Part shown: positions 14,759 through 19,691 of the stretch, one piece after another | Position numbering within the stretch: the stretch's first letter is position 1 | How the letters are laid out: each line of letters begins with the position of its first letter | DNA from: a virus | Virus record (IMG/VR): IMGVR_UViG_3300031673_000517 | Location: 1-22,731 of that record | Strand: one strand, 5' to 3' | Length of the DNA: 22,731 bases | Translations under genes and position numbers: made by a program | The notes under the pieces: model-generated | What the model saw: the letters and a program-made list of their open reading frames with translations, nothing else | Database searches by the model: none | Told to the model about the DNA's origin: nothing

Positions 14759-14780
14759 GGTGGGGGCCGAAGCCCCCACC
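14759..14780 (-). other. UUCG-tetraloop RNA hairpin between the 160-aa and 104-aa genes
   Basis: The minus-strand RNA would form a perfect 9-bp GC-rich stem (GGTGGGGGC pairs with GCCCCCACC) closed by a C(UUCG)G tetraloop, immediately after the 160-aa gene stop. A C-rich tract rather than a U-run follows, so a stability or attenuation role is likelier than full termination. Confidence 0.6.
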
Positions 14781-14781
14781 A

Positions 14782-15264
14782 TTAGTTACAGTCAGCCACG
14801 ATGGCCCAGACCTTCATCACCGCCGTATCCGCCGCGTTCACGGTCGTCACGTCGATAGTGTCGGCAGCACCGTAGTACTTACCGAACCCGAAGGCAGGGG
14901 ATAGCGTGTTCGGGGCACCTTCAACCAGCGTAACCGTCGTGGACGAGTAGCCAGCTGCGGTGTTGGCGTTCACACCATCGAGGAAGCCATCCGGGTCAAC
15001 CCCGTCGCCCACGTCGATAGTCAGCGTGCCGCCCTCGGCGGTGGTCACGTCCAGACCGACAGCCAGAACTTGCGTCTTAGCTGGAATCTGGATGACCTCG
15101 AGTACGTCACCCCCCGTTAACGCAGTGGCACCAGCGGCAGCACGTGCTGCCGTGATGGCTGCGAAGTCGAGTTCTACTTCGAGCTTCAGGACCGCACCGA
15201 TACCCTTGGCGGGGTAGGCGGCAACGCCTTTGTTGAAGCCCAGCGAGTCAGTGTAAGTAGTCAT
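14782..15264 (-). CDS. Putative capsid decoration/head protein
   Basis: This is a 160-aa protein. It opens with TYTDSLGFNKGVAAYPAKGI, then a strand and helix LKLEVELDFAAITAARAAAG, and beta-rich remainder (VLEVIQIPAKTQVLAVGLDV, TLTIDVGDGVDPDGFLDG). The 'ipagt.vl.v.ldv.tae.gt.ti.vGd..d.dgfl.g' pattern is common in phage head proteins encoded immediately after the major capsid protein. The ATG at 15264 follows AAGGAGGG. It is probably abundant in virions, as a decoration or auxiliary head protein. Function is inferred from position and pattern. Confidence 0.65.
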   Translation of the reverse strand: MTTYTDSLGFNKGVAAYPAKGIGAVLKLEVELDFAAITAARAAAGATALTGGDVLEVIQIPAKTQVLAVGLDVTTAEGGTLTIDVGDGVDPDGFLDGVNANTAAGYSSTTVTLVEGAPNTLSPAFGFGKYYGAADTIDVTTVNAADTAVMKVWAIVADCN

Positions 15265-15277
15265 GCGTCATCCCTCC

Positions 15278-16204
15278 TTACGAGAACGAAATGACGGCCT
15301 GAGCAAGAGCTTCCGGCTTCACAACTTTGTAGCCGTAGACTTGCAGACCGCGAACGATGTTGCCGAAGGTCGACTCGGAGCGGATGGTTTCCATCTCGGT
15401 CATCTGAGACGCGAAGGTGAAACCCATCTTGTGGCCAGCGATGAGGCTGTACTTACCGCTCGATACGTTCAGGTTGTGCGACACGTAGACCGTGAAACGG
15501 TCGATCATGCCGAGACGCCCATTACGTAGGACCGAAGTGCCATCGCCAGAGAGCGATGCGTCCTTGAGTTCCGACTTCTTGATGAGGTTAGCCAGCTTCG
15601 CCGGAATAACAACATAGCGGTCAGATTCAGGAACGTTTGCTTCGTCCAGAACAGTGCCCATGTCGACAAGCAGATCGACAACAGCAGTGGTCGAGGACGC
15701 ACCGTCCTTGGTGACGACCAGCGGTGAGCCGGTAGTGCCAAGGTTGAACGAGGCCGACTGCTCGCCTGCGGTTGCACCTTTGTTGGTGGCCGCAATGTCG
15801 GGCAACATATCGGTCAACACGCGCTGGTCGATCTTGATCTTCATACGCTCAGAAGCGTCTTTGGACCAAGTGTCCATGAGGTTGATATCCGACTGGATGC
15901 GATCAACATCGTCCTCAACGCAGGCGAAGTACTCGCCCTTGTCGATGACAAGCTGCAGCTTCGGCTTGTCAGGGTTTTCAACGGTCAGAGTTTGACCTTT
16001 GACGTAATCCCGAATGGTGATTTCCGGGGTGGTACGGATGTTAACCGTATCACCGAAAGAGCGGATTTCACCTTCGTAATCGGTGTTCGAGATCGCGGAC
16101 AGCACGGTGGCGTCGTAGAAATTCTCGATCAGTTTACCCGACCAAATTTCGGGGATGAAGTTGCCGCTGTAGTTGGGGCGGCCACCCGATACGGGGTAGG
16201 ACAT
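15278..16204 (-). CDS. Major capsid protein
   Basis: This is a 308-aa protein. The N-terminal arm carries FIPEIWSGKLIENFYDATVL. It is followed by a strand segment typical of phage coat proteins (GEIRSFGDTVNIRTTPEITI, then RDYVKGQTLTVENPDKPKLQ) and the acidic VEDDVDRIQSDINLMDTWSK helix. These form the E-loop/P-domain pattern of the HK97-fold coat proteins, here most like the P22/N4-type group. The later part (RYVVIPAKLANLIKKSELKD, VYVSHNLNVSSGKYSLIAGH) is the A-domain pattern seen in the same family. The start has an AGGAGATAAATC leader. It sits between scaffold-like and decoration-like genes, as expected. Confidence 0.88.
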   Translation of the reverse strand: MSYPVSGGRPNYSGNFIPEIWSGKLIENFYDATVLSAISNTDYEGEIRSFGDTVNIRTTPEITIRDYVKGQTLTVENPDKPKLQLVIDKGEYFACVEDDVDRIQSDINLMDTWSKDASERMKIKIDQRVLTDMLPDIAATNKGATAGEQSASFNLGTTGSPLVVTKDGASSTTAVVDLLVDMGTVLDEANVPESDRYVVIPAKLANLIKKSELKDASLSGDGTSVLRNGRLGMIDRFTVYVSHNLNVSSGKYSLIAGHKMGFTFASQMTEMETIRSESTFGNIVRGLQVYGYKVVKPEALAQAVISFS

Positions 16205-16221
16205 GATTTATCTCCTGTGGA

Positions 16222-17226
16222 TCATGCAGTGACTATGCGACCTTCCCGCTGTGCAGCGAAAATGTCACGTTCGATGCGGTCACGCTCATCTTCCCGCCCT
16301 TTATACTTCCCCTTCTGCACATCAGTGAAGAAGTTTTTGATGTCATCAGAGGAGTATGTCTTGGGTTCGCCTGCGGCGCGAGATGTCCCAGAGCGTCCAC
16401 GCCCCGGGGCCACCTGCTTCTCAAGCTGAGAAGGCTGAGCCGTCCGATTAGTCTGAGCATCCGGTACACCAGACAACCCTTTCCAAGCGGAGAAGAAATT
16501 CGCCACCCGACGGACATCCAGACTACGCTGAGCGTCATCCAGATAGGTCTGGCGCGGAATACCCGTGAGCGGATCGACTTCCAACAGCCACGACTGGAAG
16601 TCGCGGTTGGTGTTTACGTCCTGCCAGTCAGGTACAGCCGTCTGTAGGTCCGCCCAAAACCGCTGTTCCTCTGACACGGCATGGCTCCGCGAAAGCTGGT
16701 GGACCTGAGGGACCACGGTGCCTTGCATCTGCCGCACCAAATGCCTGAGTTCGTTGATCTCGGAGTCCTTAGAGGACATCTCCTCGCGGAAAACTCTCCG
16801 CATTACATCGATTGAGTCGCCGTAATCTTCCACGTCTTGCGCGGTAACGAGCTTTTCCATGGGAGCCTGTGGCTTCACAGGCGCGGCATTCATCGAAGCG
16901 ATCAACTGTTCAAGCTGCTGAACACGGTTGGTAAGCTCACGCCTATCAGCGTGAAGCCGGGGAACCTCGGCGTTGTACATACCCTGCAGGGTCTTGTACT
17001 TCTGCTCAAGGGTCTTCTCAGTCTTGTCGCCTTCAGGCTGCTCTTTTGCCGTGGGCGCGGGTGCTTCCTTCGCTACACTGTCGGCGTTTCTGCCCTGTGA
17101 TACATCCTCAACACCTTCCTGTTCAGGTTCGGTCGTATCGACCGCCTGTCCATTCTCTGCGTTGAGTTCTTCGTACAGTTTGTTAACTGCCTCAGACTGT
17201 TTGCGAACTTGCGCTGGTAGTGCCAT
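16222..17226 (-). CDS. Capsid scaffolding-like protein
   Basis: This is a 334-aa, highly charged, Glu/Gln/Lys-rich protein. The first 100 residues are acidic and low complexity (NAENGQAVDTTEPEQEGVED). Residues about 85-190 are coiled-coil-like (EQKYKTLQGMYNAEVPRLHA, DRRELTNRVQQLEQLIASMN, SEINELRHLVRQMQG). A basic region near the C terminus (VQKGKYKGREDERDRIERDI) fits the coat-binding end of scaffolding proteins. It lies directly before the major capsid gene and after the portal and a small gene. The start at 17226 follows GGAGCG. Composition plus position support scaffold; a fused protease is not visible. Confidence 0.75.
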   Translation of the reverse strand: MALPAQVRKQSEAVNKLYEELNAENGQAVDTTEPEQEGVEDVSQGRNADSVAKEAPAPTAKEQPEGDKTEKTLEQKYKTLQGMYNAEVPRLHADRRELTNRVQQLEQLIASMNAAPVKPQAPMEKLVTAQDVEDYGDSIDVMRRVFREEMSSKDSEINELRHLVRQMQGTVVPQVHQLSRSHAVSEEQRFWADLQTAVPDWQDVNTNRDFQSWLLEVDPLTGIPRQTYLDDAQRSLDVRRVANFFSAWKGLSGVPDAQTNRTAQPSQLEKQVAPGRGRSGTSRAAGEPKTYSSDDIKNFFTDVQKGKYKGREDERDRIERDIFAAQREGRIVTA

Positions 17227-17260
17227 AGTGAACGCTCCTATCGGTGTGCGTAATCAACAG

Positions 17261-17485
17261 CTATCCATGTTTGGATTCTGCCGCGAGGTCAGGGGATTTT
17301 TCCATAAGATCACGAAGCTCTTTCAGAACCTGACACCGCCCCTGTGCAAGTGCCACGTTCTGACCAACACTGGGTAGCTGCTCCATCTCATGGCGACACC
17401 AACCGTCGATCCACTGATGGACCTCGGGAAACTGGCGCACCGTCAGAGCTAGAGCTTTGACTACTCTGGGGTCAGGGCGCTTCAT
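17261..17485 (-). CDS. Small hypothetical protein between portal and scaffold
   Basis: This is a 74-aa, mostly helical protein. It begins RPDPRVVKALALTVRQFPEV and continues with HQWIDGWCRHEMEQLPSVGQ and a terminal helix VLKELRDLMEKSPDL. The ATG overlaps the portal stop as ATGA (17482-17485), so it is probably translated together with the portal. Small helical genes at this place are common in podovirus-like genomes. I see no motif that gives a function. Confidence 0.65.
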   Translation of the reverse strand: MKRPDPRVVKALALTVRQFPEVHQWIDGWCRHEMEQLPSVGQNVALAQGRCQVLKELRDLMEKSPDLAAESKHG

Positions 17486-19542
17486 CCTGCACCCCCAGTG
17501 TCACGATTCATCACGGTGTTTGCCTGCTGCCCGCCCATAGGCATACCGCCCGGTAGGGTGGGCGTCGGCGCACCGGCTTGTTGTCCGCCCTGCGTAGCCT
17601 GCATGGCCGCAACCTGCGCGGCCAGTTTCTGCTCGTGGGACATCTTCTCCCGCGACGGGATGATCTCATCGACCGGCATCTGCAGGCCCTTGGCGACTTC
17701 GCGCAGGATAGCCGCACGCCCGGTGGGACCCATGATCTCGATGTCGATGGGGTTGGCCGTGGCGTTGAGGAACTCGACGCGGCGGATGTTGACCGTCTCC
17801 TTGACCGCGAGGTTGATCGCCCCGCGTGGCACGATCTCCACGTCGCCCTTAATCGACTCGTCGGGATCGTAGCGCATGTTGTAGACGAACTGCCGCTTGA
17901 CCACGGGGTGAATGATGTCGTTGTCGATGTGCATCACCACCTGCCGGATACCCTTGCCCGCCGACCCCATCAGCATGGACAAGCCCGAGGCTGTGCGCCC
18001 GGCCCCCTGCACGTTGGTGTCGCCGTAGATGTAGGCCGGTATGCCGCTGTGGTCGTCCGCCATCCGCGAGAACCGGTCGTAGACGCCCATCAACTCGTTG
18101 GCACGTGAATCCGGCTGCGAGAAGCGCACGGCAGGCGCACTCGACCCGAGCGGGTCGTTCATCGTCTGCCAGATTTTCCACGGGTGAAGCTGGGTGATGT
18201 CCTCGTTGGGCGGGATGCGCTCGAGGTTGACCTCGACCTGCGGGCCGGAGGCGATGGCCATGTTGTTCACGAGCGCCCGGGCTGCCGCGTTACAGATATT
18301 TTGGACATCTTCGATGATCTCGGGGATGCCCTTGCCCCAGAATGCCCCGGGCTGCTTGATGAAGCTCGTCTTGGCATAGGGCTTTTCGCCCAGCGGGTCG
18401 TAGTTCAGCACCGCCTTGATGACGTAGTTCCCCACGACCCAGACATTGGCGTCGTACTCCCGCGCCGCATCCGGCACTTCCTCGTCGCTCAGGCCCCACT
18501 CGCGGAGCATCTCGCCGTTGACCTTGCCCCAGAACTCCAGAGCATCGAACATGTCGGTCGGACGCATCTCGGTGTAGTACAGCCGCTCCTGCTCGTCCTT
18601 CCCCTCAAGCCCCTCGCTGATCCACGACTGCCCGTTGCCGATCTCCAGCACTTTGCGGATAGCCTCGTCGTCGTAGCCCGGCACACCGATCAGGTCCGCC
18701 AGTTCCATCCGGCTCATGTGGTGGTGCTCGAAGACATACCCGTCGTCGATGTGCCGGATGCCCGGCTCTGGGTACATGCGGAAGGGATCGACCCGCTCAA
18801 ACTCCGGCCCAAGCCGCTCTGTGGCCTCGACGACCGTGGTCCCGTTGACCTTGTTATACCCCAGCACCCGCTGGCGGCGCACCACTGGCCCCTTCACAAA
18901 GGCAGCCGGGAAGGTCACGAGGTCAGTGATGAACTCGTTGAACGCCTCAGACCACCCGCCCTGCTCGAACTGATCCTCGATCTTGTACTTCATCTTGTCG
19001 GCGCGGTTCTGCGCCTCCTGCAGCACCCGGAACCGGTAGTCCTGCGCGACCATCTCGCGTAGTTCGGTCATCTCCTCCACCGTAGGGGCCTGCCCCCGCG
19101 ACTGAAGCATCTCGACAACCTTGGCCCCGAACGCCTGTTCGATCTCGGTGTCAGTGTCCGGTGACAGGTCAGGGATGGTCGTCGGGTTCAAATCCCACGG
19201 CGGCATCCCTTGGTCGAGCATGATGTCCCGCAGCCAACTCTCAGCGGCCCGGCACTTCACCTCGGTAATCATCATATAGACCTCGGAACCACCTTGGTTC
19301 CTGATCTGACTCATCTTGTCCGCTTCGTACTCACCGTTGCGCTGCCGCATGGCGCGCAACATGATGTCTTCGATGGGCTTCTTGGCGATGCGTGCGGCGT
19401 CCCAGCACTCGCGCAGATACGCCGTCAGGCCGAGGATGAGAGGGGTGTTCTGCCGTGCCTGTAGCTCACGATCAATCCGCTCACGTTCCTGCCGGTCGAG
19501 AGCTTCATTATTAACTACGCGAAGAATTGTCAGGCCAGCCAT
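17482..19542 (-). CDS. Portal protein
   Basis: This is a 686-aa protein, starting at 19542 (MAGLTILRVVNNEALDRQER). The start is chosen for the GAGAGG Shine-Dalgarno 6 nt upstream; the nine extra upstream codons overlap the promoter. It is mostly helical with acidic and amphipathic segments (LRECWDAARIAKKPIEDIML). Mid-protein hallmarks of podovirus portals are GWSEAFNEFITDLVTFPAAF then VKGPVVRRQ, PFRMYPEPGIRHIDDGYVFE, KTSFIKQPGAFWGKGIPEII then EDVQNICNAAARALVNNMAI, and RTASGLSMLMGSAGKGIRQV. The C terminus is Gln/Gly/Met-rich and probably disordered. It forms the dodecameric DNA channel that docks the terminase and the head-tail adaptors. Confidence 0.92.
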   Translation of the reverse strand: MAGLTILRVVNNEALDRQERERIDRELQARQNTPLILGLTAYLRECWDAARIAKKPIEDIMLRAMRQRNGEYEADKMSQIRNQGGSEVYMMITEVKCRAAESWLRDIMLDQGMPPWDLNPTTIPDLSPDTDTEIEQAFGAKVVEMLQSRGQAPTVEEMTELREMVAQDYRFRVLQEAQNRADKMKYKIEDQFEQGGWSEAFNEFITDLVTFPAAFVKGPVVRRQRVLGYNKVNGTTVVEATERLGPEFERVDPFRMYPEPGIRHIDDGYVFEHHHMSRMELADLIGVPGYDDEAIRKVLEIGNGQSWISEGLEGKDEQERLYYTEMRPTDMFDALEFWGKVNGEMLREWGLSDEEVPDAAREYDANVWVVGNYVIKAVLNYDPLGEKPYAKTSFIKQPGAFWGKGIPEIIEDVQNICNAAARALVNNMAIASGPQVEVNLERIPPNEDITQLHPWKIWQTMNDPLGSSAPAVRFSQPDSRANELMGVYDRFSRMADDHSGIPAYIYGDTNVQGAGRTASGLSMLMGSAGKGIRQVVMHIDNDIIHPVVKRQFVYNMRYDPDESIKGDVEIVPRGAINLAVKETVNIRRVEFLNATANPIDIEIMGPTGRAAILREVAKGLQMPVDEIIPSREKMSHEQKLAAQVAAMQATQGGQQAGAPTPTLPGGMPMGGQQANTVMNRDTGGAG

Positions 19543-19560
19543 TGGGTACCTCTCAGGTGT

Positions 19561-19589
19561 AATATACACACCAACCTATTTCACGGCAA
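19561..19589 (-). promoter_or_regulatory. Sigma70-like promoter for the portal/head operon
   Basis: On the minus strand, TTGCCG (19584-19589) and TATATT (19561-19566) are separated by exactly 17 nt. They match 4/6 and 5/6 of the sigma70 consensus. It lies between the terminase terminator and the portal start, and would give a very short leader beginning near the GAGAGG Shine-Dalgarno. It is predicted from pattern only. Confidence 0.5.
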
Positions 19590-19594
19590 GCCAA

Positions 19595-19628
19595 AGAAAA
19601 AACCCCGCCGGGGGAGGACCGGCGGGGC
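19595..19628 (-). terminator. Rho-independent terminator after the large terminase
   Basis: In the minus-strand transcript a perfect 9-bp stem (CCCCGCCGG with CCGGCGGGG, 7-nt loop, 19603-19627) is followed directly by six U residues (19597-19602). This is a classic intrinsic terminator between the terminase and portal genes. Confidence 0.85.
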
Positions 19629-19691
19629 AAGTCAGTCGTATCGAGCAAGTTCCAACGAGTAGCGTTGAGACCTTGTGACACGAGTTGCATA

